Both the position numbers and the translations under genes were made by a program. From Alphaproteobacteria bacterium (GTDB taxonomy: Bacteria; Pseudomonadota; Alphaproteobacteria; Rhodospirillales; Magnetospirillaceae), in assembly GCA_015232025.1 (NCBI GenBank), contig JADGAL010000003.1, positions 1 to 37,576 on the forward strand: a stretch of 37,576 bases of DNA. The letters run 5' to 3'. The notes below the pieces were generated by a model, which was not told the origin of the DNA, did no database searches, and was given only the letters and a program-made list of their open reading frames with translations. Each line of letters begins with the position of its first letter. Position 1 is the first letter of the stretch. Shown here in pieces: positions 1 through 8,386 of the stretch.

Positions 1-285
<285 letters not shown>

Positions 286-332
286 TCAGCGATTGCGATA
301 ACCTCTGATTTAGAAAGGGAGGGGCAGTCGCG

Positions 333-1358
333 ATGAGCACGAGCAGCCAAATATATAAATTCTGGGAGCGTGGCATTGGAGCGATATTGCTAGGTGATGC
401 ACTGGTGAGTGCATTGCAAATAAAAAACATCGAGCTTATTGCCGCCGTGTCGAGACAGTACTTTAATAACGATGCAGGTAGTTCCTATTACTGGCATGCC
501 CGCAGGCAAAAATATGTGGATGCCTACTATGAGATGCTGACCAATCGCGTCGCCTTTATTTCAGAATCCACTTATCGCTTTTTCCTCAGTTCCGCTCTCG
601 CGGAGCACCGTCTCGCTGAGGTGGGTCATGGTTTCGAGGTGGATAGGAATGCGGAGGTTTTCCACTTCCTTGCACGTGCCGCAGCGGAAGTGGATGAGGA
701 ACGAGGGCCTCGTCTCAAGCCGAACGATGTTTTTCGGATTGGCTACGCGCCCGCCTCGCATGTTGAACGCGATCAAGGAGGTGAGATTGCCGTGATCGTT
801 CATGCGCGTTTCAACGGAAAGGAGGGATTCAGGCCAATTCTTTTCCAGGGAAAACGTGCGAATAAGCGTTGCGTCGATCTAAAGAGACAAAATTCTAATG
901 GTAATCAAATTGATCTGCTGGTAAAAAATGGGAATGGGGCATATATTGTGTATAATGATTATTCATACCCGCCTACCGTCGTCGATGCTAGTGTGGCGAA
1001 AGCCGCGTTAGATGCGTACGGTATGTGGTCATTGGATCCAATCGGAGGGAATTTTCTTGCATTTTCTATATTTATGACGTTTTTCATGTTATATGATAAT
1101 CTAAAATGGAATACATATGACAGTGGAGAGGGCGCTCTCAAGGCAATTCTGGGAGAAAAGTCCCCGGAAAGTTTTGTCTATGTCAGTAGTGGTAAGAACT
1201 TGAGCGTAGAGCGCTTTTTGACACATTTGAAGAAGGATAGAAAAATTGATTTGGCAAGAATTGTAGGAAATTTCAGCGCTGATGAACTCGGCTCTCGCCC
1301 CTGCACCGAGGCTACGGACAAGCGAGACCACAGGGGTCAGTTCTTTAGAGATTTGTAA
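333..1358 (+). CDS. Hypothetical protein, AT-rich insert; possible PD-(D/E)XK-like nuclease motif (FQGKR)
   Basis: 341-aa ORF with SD-like gggagggg upstream; visibly lower GC than flanks; segment [28 protein letters not shown]...[18 protein letters not shown] resembles a core-strand/QxK pattern. Confidence 0.75.
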   Translation: MSTSSQIYKFWERGIGAILLGDALVSALQIKNIELIAAVSRQYFNNDAGSSYYWHARRQKYVDAYYEMLTNRVAFISESTYRFFLSSALAEHRLAEVGHGFEVDRNAEVFHFLARAAAEVDEERGPRLKPNDVFRIGYAPASHVERDQGGEIAVIVHARFNGKEGFRPILFQGKRANKRCVDLKRQNSNGNQIDLLVKNGNGAYIVYNDYSYPPTVVDASVAKAALDAYGMWSLDPIGGNFLAFSIFMTFFMLYDNLKWNTYDSGEGALKAILGEKSPESFVYVSSGKNLSVERFLTHLKKDRKIDLARIVGNFSADELGSRPCTEATDKRDHRGQFFRDL

Positions 1359-1974
1359 CAAACACCTCGTCAAACGCGCCGATCAGCGCCGAATCGACCT
1401 CCTCCATGGTCGGGGTGTGCCCAAGGTCCCACAGCGAGGTGACCCCGTGGGCGCGGATGCCGCAGGGCACGATGCCTTCGAAATGGCTTAGGTCGGGATC
1501 GACGTTGAGCGCGATGCCGTGATAGCTGACCCAGCGGCGCACCCGCACGCCGATCGCCGCGATCTTGTCTTCGCGGCCGCCGCCGCGCGCCACCCAGATG
1601 CCGACCCGGCCTTCGCGGCGCTCGCCCTTCACGGCGAAGCGGGCCAGGGCGCGGATCACCCAGTCCTCGAGGTCGTGGACGAAGCGCCGCACGTCGCCGC
1701 CGCGCGCCTTGAGGTCCAGCATGACATAGGCCACCCGCTGGCCGGGGCCGTGATAGGTGTACTGGCCGCCGCGGCCCGACTGGAACACCGGGAAGCGCTC
1801 GGGGTCGAGCAGATCCTCGGGCCGCGCGCTGGTGCCGGCGGTGTAAAGCGGCGGATGTTCGACCAGCCACACCATCTCGTCGGCGCGGCCCTCGCGGATC
1901 GCCAGGACGCGGGCCTCCATCAAAGCGACGGCCTCGGGGTAGGAAACCGCCGCGTCGTCGATCCGCCATTCCAT
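1345..1974 (-). CDS. lipB: Lipoyl(octanoyl) transferase LipB
   Basis: [65 protein letters not shown] motifs; start taken at MEWRIDDA. Confidence 0.95.
   Translation of the reverse strand: MEWRIDDAAVSYPEAVALMEARVLAIREGRADEMVWLVEHPPLYTAGTSARPEDLLDPERFPVFQSGRGGQYTYHGPGQRVAYVMLDLKARGGDVRRFVHDLEDWVIRALARFAVKGERREGRVGIWVARGGGREDKIAAIGVRVRRWVSYHGIALNVDPDLSHFEGIVPCGIRAHGVTSLWDLGHTPTMEEVDSALIGAFDEVFVTNL
1426..1552. repeat. Second copy of direct repeat (inside lipB), 1425-bp offset from 1-127
   Basis: Direct comparison; 125/127 identical over the visible part. Confidence 0.92.
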
Positions 1975-2075
1975 CGCGTCGTCGCCCTTTGCCAAAACCG
2001 TGCTTGAACCTTTGTTGTCGATTTGGTATTCCCACGCAACCTCAATGGCGGGCATAGCTTGGCCCATCGGGAAAC

Positions 2076-2162
2076 GCGGTCGTGGCGGAACTGGTAGACG
2101 CGCAGCGTTGAGGTCGCTGTGGGGTAACTCCCGTGGAAGTTCGAGTCTTCTCGACCGCACCA
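2076..2162 (+). tRNA. tRNA-Leu(GAG)
   Basis: Acceptor stem GCGGTCG/CGACCGC, anticodon stem cagcg/cgctg with loop ttgaggt, long variable arm, TTCGAGTC T-loop, encoded CCA. Confidence 0.97.
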
Positions 2163-2167
2163 AAACC

Positions 2168-2208
2168 CGAGGCCCGCCGGTAAGAACCGTGCGGGCCTCG
2201 CCATTTTT
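2168..2208 (+). terminator. Intrinsic terminator downstream of tRNA-Leu
   Basis: Perfect 10-bp stem cgaggcccgc/gcgggcctcg followed by ccatttttt. Confidence 0.8.
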
Positions 2209-2226
2209 TGGCCGGGGAGGACCTTG

Positions 2227-4500
2227 ATGTCCGACGAACTGCGCGACGCCGCCCTCGAATATCACCGCCTTCCGACGCCCGGAAAGATCAGCGTGGTGCC
2301 GACCAAGCCGTTGGCCACCCAGCGCGACCTGGCGCTCGCCTACTCCCCCGGCGTGGCCGCCGCCTGCGAGGTCATCGTCGCCGATCCGGCCGAGGCCAGC
2401 ACGGTCACGGCGCGCGGCAACCTTGTGGGCGTCATCACCAACGGCACGGCGGTGCTGGGCCTGGGGGCCATCGGCCCGCTGGCCGCCAAGCCGGTGATGG
2501 AGGGCAAGGGCGTCCTGTTCAAGAAGTTCGCCGGCATCGACGTGTTCGACATCGAAATCGACGAGACCGACGTCGATCGGCTGGTCGACATCGTCGCGGC
2601 GCTGGAGCCGACCTTCGGCGGCATCAATCTGGAAGACATCAAGGCGCCCGAATGCTTCGAGGTCGAGCGCCGGCTGCGCGAGCGGATGAAGATCCCCGTC
2701 TTCCACGACGACCAGCACGGCACCGCGATCATCGTCGGAGCGGCGGTGCGCAACGGCCTGCGCCTGCTCGGCAAGAATATCGAAGAGGTCAAGCTGGTCG
2801 CCTCGGGCGCCGGGGCCGCCGCGCTGGCCTGCCTCAACCTGCTGGTCGGGCTGGGCATGCGGCGCGAAAACATCACGGTGTGCGACATCGTCGGCGTGGT
2901 GTGGGAAGGCCGCACCGAATTGATGGACCCCTACAAGGGGGCCTATGCCCGACGGACCGAGGCGCGCACCCTGGCGGACGCCATCGACGGAGCCGACATC
3001 TTTCTCGGGCTGTCGGCGCCGGGGGTGCTGAAGCCCGACATGGTGCGGCGCATGGGCGACCGCCCGCTGATCCTGGCCCTGGCCAACCCGACCCCCGAGA
3101 TCCTGCCCGAGGAGGCTCGTTCGGTGCGTCCCGACGCCATCATCGCCACCGGCCGCTCGGACTATCCGAACCAGGTCAACAACGTGCTGTGCTTCCCCTT
3201 CCTGTTCCGGGGCGCGCTGGACGTCGGCGCCACGGCGATCAACGAGGCGATGAAGCGCGCGGCGGTCGAGGCCCTGGCCGAACTGGCCTTCGCCGAGCCC
3301 GAGGAGCGGGTGGCGATGGCCTATGGCGGGGCGTCCTTGCGCTTCGGGCCGGATTACCTGATCCCCAAGCCGTTCGATCCAAGGCTGATCCTCGAACTGG
3401 CGCCGGCCGTGGCCCGCGCCGCCATGGACTCGGGCGTCGCCACCCGGCCGATCACCGATTTCGCCGCCTATCGGGCGCGGCTTGAACAATTCGTGTTCCG
3501 CTCGGGCCTCGTCATGAAGCCGGTGTTCGACCGCGCCCGCCAGGACCCGCGCCGCGTGGTGTTCGCCGAGGGCGAGGAGCGCCGGGTGCTGCGCGCCCTG
3601 CAAGTGGTGGTCGACGAAAGGCTGACCCAGCCGATCCTGGTCGGCCGCCGCGAGGTGATCGCCAAGCGGATCGAGGAACTGGATCTCCGCATCCGCATCG
3701 ACGTCGATTTCCAGGTGGTCGATCCCGAGGACGATCCGCGCTATTCGGACTATTGGAAGCTTTATCACGCGCTGATGCAGCGCAAGGGCGTGTCGCCCGA
3801 TTACGCCCGCACGGTGATCCGCACCCGCACCACGGTGATCGCCGCCCTGATGCTGCGGCGCGGCGAGGCCGAGGCGATGATCTGCGGCACGGTCGGCCGC
3901 TATGACAAGCATCTGAAGCACGTGCTCGACGTGATCGGCCTGAAGCCCGGCGTGCGCGCCCCCTCGGCGATGAGCGTGCTGATCCTGCCGCAGGGCACCT
4001 TCTTCCTGTGCGACACCTATGTGACGCCGATCCCCAGCCCCGAGCAGATCGTCGAAATGACCGTCTCGGCCGCCGAGGAGGTGCGCCGCTTCGGCATCCA
4101 TCCCAAGGTGGCGCTGCTGTCGCATTCCAATTTCGGCAGCCGCGACAGCGAGTCGGCGCGGCGCATGCGCGAGGCCCTGGCGCTGATCCACCAGCGCGCC
4201 CCCGAGCTGGAGGTGGAAGGCGAGATGCACGCCGACTCCGCCCTGTCCGAGGAAATCCGCAGCCGCATCTTCCCCAGCTCGCGGCTGAAGGGCGCCGCCA
4301 ATCTGCTGGTCATGCCGACGCTGGACGCCGCCAACATCGCCTTCAATCTGGTCAAGGTGCTGGGCGACGCGACCTCGGTCGGGCCGATCCTGATGGGCGC
4401 CGCCAAGCCGGCCCACATCCTGACCCCCTCGGCCACCGTGCGCGGCATCGTCAACATGGCCGCGCTCGCGGTGGTCGACGCCCACATGCACGCGAGGTAG
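2227..4500 (+). CDS. maeB: NADP-dependent malic enzyme with C-terminal phosphotransacetylase-like domain
   Basis: [40 protein letters not shown], and PTA-like C-terminus. Confidence 0.95.
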   Translation: MSDELRDAALEYHRLPTPGKISVVPTKPLATQRDLALAYSPGVAAACEVIVADPAEASTVTARGNLVGVITNGTAVLGLGAIGPLAAKPVMEGKGVLFKKFAGIDVFDIEIDETDVDRLVDIVAALEPTFGGINLEDIKAPECFEVERRLRERMKIPVFHDDQHGTAIIVGAAVRNGLRLLGKNIEEVKLVASGAGAAALACLNLLVGLGMRRENITVCDIVGVVWEGRTELMDPYKGAYARRTEARTLADAIDGADIFLGLSAPGVLKPDMVRRMGDRPLILALANPTPEILPEEARSVRPDAIIATGRSDYPNQVNNVLCFPFLFRGALDVGATAINEAMKRAAVEALAELAFAEPEERVAMAYGGASLRFGPDYLIPKPFDPRLILELAPAVARAAMDSGVATRPITDFAAYRARLEQFVFRSGLVMKPVFDRARQDPRRVVFAEGEERRVLRALQVVVDERLTQPILVGRREVIAKRIEELDLRIRIDVDFQVVDPEDDPRYSDYWKLYHALMQRKGVSPDYARTVIRTRTTVIAALMLRRGEAEAMICGTVGRYDKHLKHVLDVIGLKPGVRAPSAMSVLILPQGTFFLCDTYVTPIPSPEQIVEMTVSAAEEVRRFGIHPKVALLSHSNFGSRDSESARRMREALALIHQRAPELEVEGEMHADSALSEEIRSRIFPSSRLKGAANLLVMPTLDAANIAFNLVKVLGDATSVGPILMGAAKPAHILTPSATVRGIVNMAALAVVDAHMHAR

Positions 4501-4503
4501 CGC

Positions 4504-5895
4504 GTGGAGTCGGACCGCAAGCCGAACGCCTTGGAGGAACTGCCCGCCGACGACGTCTATGGTCTGAAGCCCGAACTGGTGCGAATCATCCGCGAGGCCC
4601 TGGAGCAGGGCCGCATCGACGACGTCCGCGCGCTCGCCTTGCCGATGCATTATTCCGACGCCGCCGATCTGCTCGAGCATCTCGAGGCGGAGGAGCGGCG
4701 GCAATTGGTCGAGGTGCTGCGCCCGGATCTCGAACCCGAGGTGCTGACCGCCCTCGATCCGGCGGTGCGCGACGAGGTGATCGCCCAATTGGGCTTCGCC
4801 GACTTGGCCGCCGCGGTCAATGAACTCGAATCCGACGACGCGGTGTGGCTGGTCGACCAGCTTGAAGGCGACGAGCAACGCCGCCTGATCGAGGCGCTGG
4901 AGCCCGAAAAGCGGGCCATCGTCGAGCAGGGCCTAGCCTACCCCGAATACACCGCCGGCCGCCTGATGAAACGCGAACTGGTCGCGGTGCCGTCCTACTG
5001 GACGGTGGGCGAGACCATCGACCATCTGCGCGACACGATTCATCTGCCCGAGGATTTCTACGACATCTTCGTGGTCGATCCGCGTCACCGGCCGATCGGG
5101 CGGGTCACTCCGGCCCGGCTGCTGCGTTCCAAGCGCCCGGTGCGGCTGCGCGACATCATCGATGGCGAGGTGCGGCCGGTGCCGGTCACCATGGACCAGG
5201 AGGAGGTCGCCTACCGGGTGCGCCAGCGCGACCTGGTCTCGGTGCCGGTGGTCGACGCGGCCGGCCGGCTGCTTGGCGTCATCACGGTCGACGACGTGGT
5301 CGACGTGATCGACGAGGAGGCGGCCGACGACATGCTGCGGCTGGCCGGCGTCGCCGAGCCGGGCCTTTACCACGCGATCATCGACACCACGCGGTCGCGC
5401 TTCACCTGGCTGGCGATCAACCTGGCCACCGCCTTCCTGGCCTCGATGGTGATCGGCATGTTCTCCGAGACCATCGAGCGGGTGGTGGCGCTGGCCGTCC
5501 TGATGCCGATCGTCGCCTCGATGGGCGGCAACGCCGGCACCCAGACGCTGACCGTCGCGGTGCGCGCCCTGGCGATGAAGGAACTGACCCCGACCAACGC
5601 CCTGCGGGTGATCGGCAAGGAGGGCGTGGTCGGTTTGGCCAATGGCTGCGCCTTCGCCGTGCTGACCGGGCTGGCCGCCTGGGCGTGGTTCGGCAGCGTG
5701 GCGATCGGCGCGGTGATCGGGGCCGCGATGGTCATCAACATGCTGTGCGCCGGGCTGGCCGGCACCTTGATTCCGCTGGGTCTCGAGCGGATGGGCGTCG
5801 ACCCGGCGGTGTCGTCCTCGGTGTTCTTGACCACCGTCACCGACGTGGTCGGGTTTCTGGCCTTCCTGGGATTGGCGGCGGCCTTCCTTTTGTGA
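4504..5895 (+). CDS. mgtE: Magnesium transporter MgtE
   Basis: MgtE N domain, CBS pair, and membrane domain with [24 protein letters not shown]. Confidence 0.95.
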   Translation: MESDRKPNALEELPADDVYGLKPELVRIIREALEQGRIDDVRALALPMHYSDAADLLEHLEAEERRQLVEVLRPDLEPEVLTALDPAVRDEVIAQLGFADLAAAVNELESDDAVWLVDQLEGDEQRRLIEALEPEKRAIVEQGLAYPEYTAGRLMKRELVAVPSYWTVGETIDHLRDTIHLPEDFYDIFVVDPRHRPIGRVTPARLLRSKRPVRLRDIIDGEVRPVPVTMDQEEVAYRVRQRDLVSVPVVDAAGRLLGVITVDDVVDVIDEEAADDMLRLAGVAEPGLYHAIIDTTRSRFTWLAINLATAFLASMVIGMFSETIERVVALAVLMPIVASMGGNAGTQTLTVAVRALAMKELTPTNALRVIGKEGVVGLANGCAFAVLTGLAAWAWFGSVAIGAVIGAAMVINMLCAGLAGTLIPLGLERMGVDPAVSSSVFLTTVTDVVGFLAFLGLAAAFLL

Positions 5896-5923
5896 CCTTG
5901 CGCGGCGGGGCCGACGCCGCCAA

Positions 5924-6337
5924 ATGCCAGATATGGCCGGGCAAAACGAATATGACCGCCGCATCGGCGATCTTTACCGCGAATCCGAACGCGACCTCGA
6001 TTCGGGGGTTCCGCCGCAAGAGGTGGCGCGGCGCCTGCAAGCCGACGAATTCGACCTCGCGGTGGAATGCCGGCTGGCCAGCTATATCGGCGCCGAGGCG
6101 CGCCTGTCGTTGCGCCGCATCCGCGACCAGGGCATGCGCGACTTGGCGGACCTGACCGCCGACTTGGCCGCCGGCCGCATCGCCGGGGCCGCCTTCGCCA
6201 AGCGCCTGCGCGTCCTGCACGAGGCGATGGTGGCCCGCGCCGCCGAGATCATCCCGCGCGAAGCGGCCGAAACCCTGTTCGGCGGCGCCGAGCGGCTTCC
6301 CGACGACGCGGGGCGCGACGGGTCGGCCGAGATGTGA
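5924..6337 (+). CDS. Hypothetical protein
   Basis: 137-aa ORF after mgtE, coding-like composition; stop directly abuts the convergent gene's stop (tgatca). Confidence 0.6.
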   Translation: MPDMAGQNEYDRRIGDLYRESERDLDSGVPPQEVARRLQADEFDLAVECRLASYIGAEARLSLRRIRDQGMRDLADLTADLAAGRIAGAAFAKRLRVLHEAMVARAAEIIPREAAETLFGGAERLPDDAGRDGSAEM

Positions 6338-6601
6338 TCAGCGGAAAACGTCGTCGAGCGATTCGGCGTCGAGCACGCGCAGACTCCAGTCTTCAAGGAG
6401 CGCGGTGTCGGCCGACGACAGTCGTTGCCGCGCCCAATCGGGCAGGACGCCGAAGCGGCGTTCGAGAATGCGGCGGAGGATGATCGACTCGCCCTGCCGG
6501 CGGCCTTCCTGACGGCCTTCTTGCAAGCCTTCCTGACGGCCTTCTTGCAAGCCTTCCTCTTTCCATTGCCGCTGCCATTCCTGAGCGCGCGTCGCCAGCA
6601 T
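6338..6601 (-). CDS. Candidate intragenic C-terminal product of the rpn-like gene (RpnS-like), 87 aa
   Basis: In-frame internal ATG (6601-6599) preceded by TTGGAGGTGAGAACC: GGAGG core 8 nt upstream of ATG. Confidence 0.5.
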   Translation of the reverse strand: MLATRAQEWQRQWKEEGLQEGRQEGLQEGRQEGRRQGESIILRRILERRFGVLPDWARQRLSSADTALLEDWSLRVLDAESLDDVFR

Positions 6602-7330
6602 GGTTCTCACCTCCAACAGGTTCTCGGACACCCGAATGGCGGGGTCCGCACCGTCCCCCATTCGCATCACCCGGCTGGTCAGCATGGCGAACAGCGGGCG
6701 AAGGGGCTCGAAATCCCCGTTGCGCTGGAACCACTCGATCACCGCGTCGACCAAGGGTACGATCTGGCTCGGCTCGCGACAATGCTCCAACCGGAACAGC
6801 AGGGCGGCGAGCGATTCCCGCGCCGCCAAGTCCTCGGTGGTCCAGGCGCCTTCGTCGATCAAATGGTAGCGCATGTCGGGCTGCCAGCGCCAGAAGGGCG
6901 ATTCGGGGGGCAAGTCGATCAACTCGCGCAGGCTCGGGGGCATGACCCAGCGTGGATCGCCGTTATAAAGGACCATCGGCAGAACCGGCGGCAGCCGCTG
7001 GCCGGGCCGCACCAGGTTCTCGTTGATCAGATGCTGATAGAGCAGTCCGACATAGACCATGACGCGAAGCGCCATCCAGCGCTCGGGCGTCGACTGGAAT
7101 TCGAGCAGCAGCAGCAGGTAAAGGTTCGATCCGTCCTTCACCGGAATCCGCCACACCATGTCGCCGTCACGGCGCTCGCCGGTGTCCGCGTGGAGCTTGG
7201 CGTTGACCCGCCGCATCGCCGAAAGGTCGAGATCCTCGACCCAGGGCTCGTCGACGAAATCGCGCAGCAACTGGGCGATCATGCCGGGATGGGAAAACAG
7301 GCGGTGATAGAGGGAGTCGTGGTCGGCCAT
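6338..7330 (-). CDS. Rpn-family recombination-promoting nuclease / putative transposase
   Basis: MADHDSLYHRLFSHPGMIAQLLRDFV...GDMVWRIPV...LYLLLLLEFQSTPERWMALRVMVYVGLLYQHL; Gln/Glu/Gly-rich repeat C-terminus. Confidence 0.9.
   Translation of the reverse strand: MADHDSLYHRLFSHPGMIAQLLRDFVDEPWVEDLDLSAMRRVNAKLHADTGERRDGDMVWRIPVKDGSNLYLLLLLEFQSTPERWMALRVMVYVGLLYQHLINENLVRPGQRLPPVLPMVLYNGDPRWVMPPSLRELIDLPPESPFWRWQPDMRYHLIDEGAWTTEDLAARESLAALLFRLEHCREPSQIVPLVDAVIEWFQRNGDFEPLRPLFAMLTSRVMRMGDGADPAIRVSENLLEVRTMLATRAQEWQRQWKEEGLQEGRQEGLQEGRQEGRRQGESIILRRILERRFGVLPDWARQRLSSADTALLEDWSLRVLDAESLDDVFR
6503..6558. repeat. 24-bp tandem repeat, about 2.3 copies, in-frame in the rpn-like gene
   Basis: gccttcctgacggccttcttgcaa twice exactly, then gccttcct; encodes EGLQEGRQ-type repeats. 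Confidence 0.95.
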
Positions 7331-7442
7331 CTCGGATGACTACCACGCCGCCGGTGGGCCGGCAATGCGGGCGGTCTCCTCGTCGACATGTACTTTACGC
7401 TGTGCGATGATCGGCGCGTTCTCGTGCCCTGGGGGGCCAAGC

Positions 7443-8339
7443 ATGCGCGAGCCCGAGTTGGGCGAGGGGCGGACAAGGCCCGAGTTGGACCAATCAAGCC
7501 CGGATGGCACGTTCATGCAGGTCGTCACGGCGGCCGTGGCGGGCTTGGCGATCCTGATCGCCGCCGCCGCCGCCGTGGTCACGGTGGTGATCGGGCCGAC
7601 GGCGGCCTATCGCTGGTTGGCGTCGCCGTCCCGGCCCGCCGCTCCGGTGGCCGGGGCGGTTGTCGCCAAGCTACAGCCTCCTCCGCCCCGGCCGTCACCG
7701 GTGCCGCGCCAGCCGGCCGACATCCCGCGAATGACGCCGCGCGTGGTCGGCGGCGGCACGGGTTTCGTGGTCAGCCACGAGGGGCACGTCGTCACCGCCT
7801 GGCACGTCGTCTCGCGCTGCGACGTGGTTACGGTGGACTCCGAGCGGGCATCCGTGCTGTTCCGAGCCACCCATGCCGATCTCGCGGTTCTCAAGCTGAT
7901 CGATCGCCGGCAGGTCGAGGATGTCGCGCGCCTTTCGGCGGAGGGGGCCGCGCTGGGCGAGCCGGTGATGGCGGTCGGCTATCCGCTGCCGAGCCAGTTG
8001 GGCGGCGGTCTGAACGTCACGATGGGCAACGTCTCGTCCCTCGCGGGGTTCAAGGGCGAGCAAACCGATCTTCAGTTCTCGGCGCGGGTTTTGCCGGGCA
8101 ACAGCGGCGGCCCGATCCTCGACGAGCGGGGACATCTGATCGGGGTGGTCCACAGCGTCCTCTCGGTCTCCGCGAATGCCGGCTTCGGGTTGAAAGGCAA
8201 GGTGCTGGAGCGATATCTCCGCTCGGCGGGCGTGCCATTCGAAACGGCCGCGTCGTCCGAAGCGGCGCCCGGCCCGGTTCGGGTCAGCGAGCGGGCGGCG
8301 CGGTTCACTAAACGGATCGCTTGCTGGGCGACACGGTGA
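7443..8339 (+). CDS. Trypsin-like serine protease, membrane-anchored
   Basis: N-terminal TM; GTGFVVSHEGHVVTAWHVV (His), ADLAVLKL (Asp), LPGNSGGPI (Ser). Confidence 0.88.
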   Translation: MREPELGEGRTRPELDQSSPDGTFMQVVTAAVAGLAILIAAAAAVVTVVIGPTAAYRWLASPSRPAAPVAGAVVAKLQPPPPRPSPVPRQPADIPRMTPRVVGGGTGFVVSHEGHVVTAWHVVSRCDVVTVDSERASVLFRATHADLAVLKLIDRRQVEDVARLSAEGAALGEPVMAVGYPLPSQLGGGLNVTMGNVSSLAGFKGEQTDLQFSARVLPGNSGGPILDERGHLIGVVHSVLSVSANAGFGLKGKVLERYLRSAGVPFETAASSEAAPGPVRVSERAARFTKRIACWATR

Positions 8340-8386
8340 CTCAGTCACGGCTTGCCACGTCGTCCGACTGACGGCATGATCGCGCG

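Noticed and set aside
1345-4878. 1177-aa minus-strand ORF extending lipB across maeB
   Set aside because: Only the lipB part (1345-1974) is real; the rest is antisense to maeB/mgtE and the tRNA, with His/Arg/Gln/Gly-rich shadow composition.
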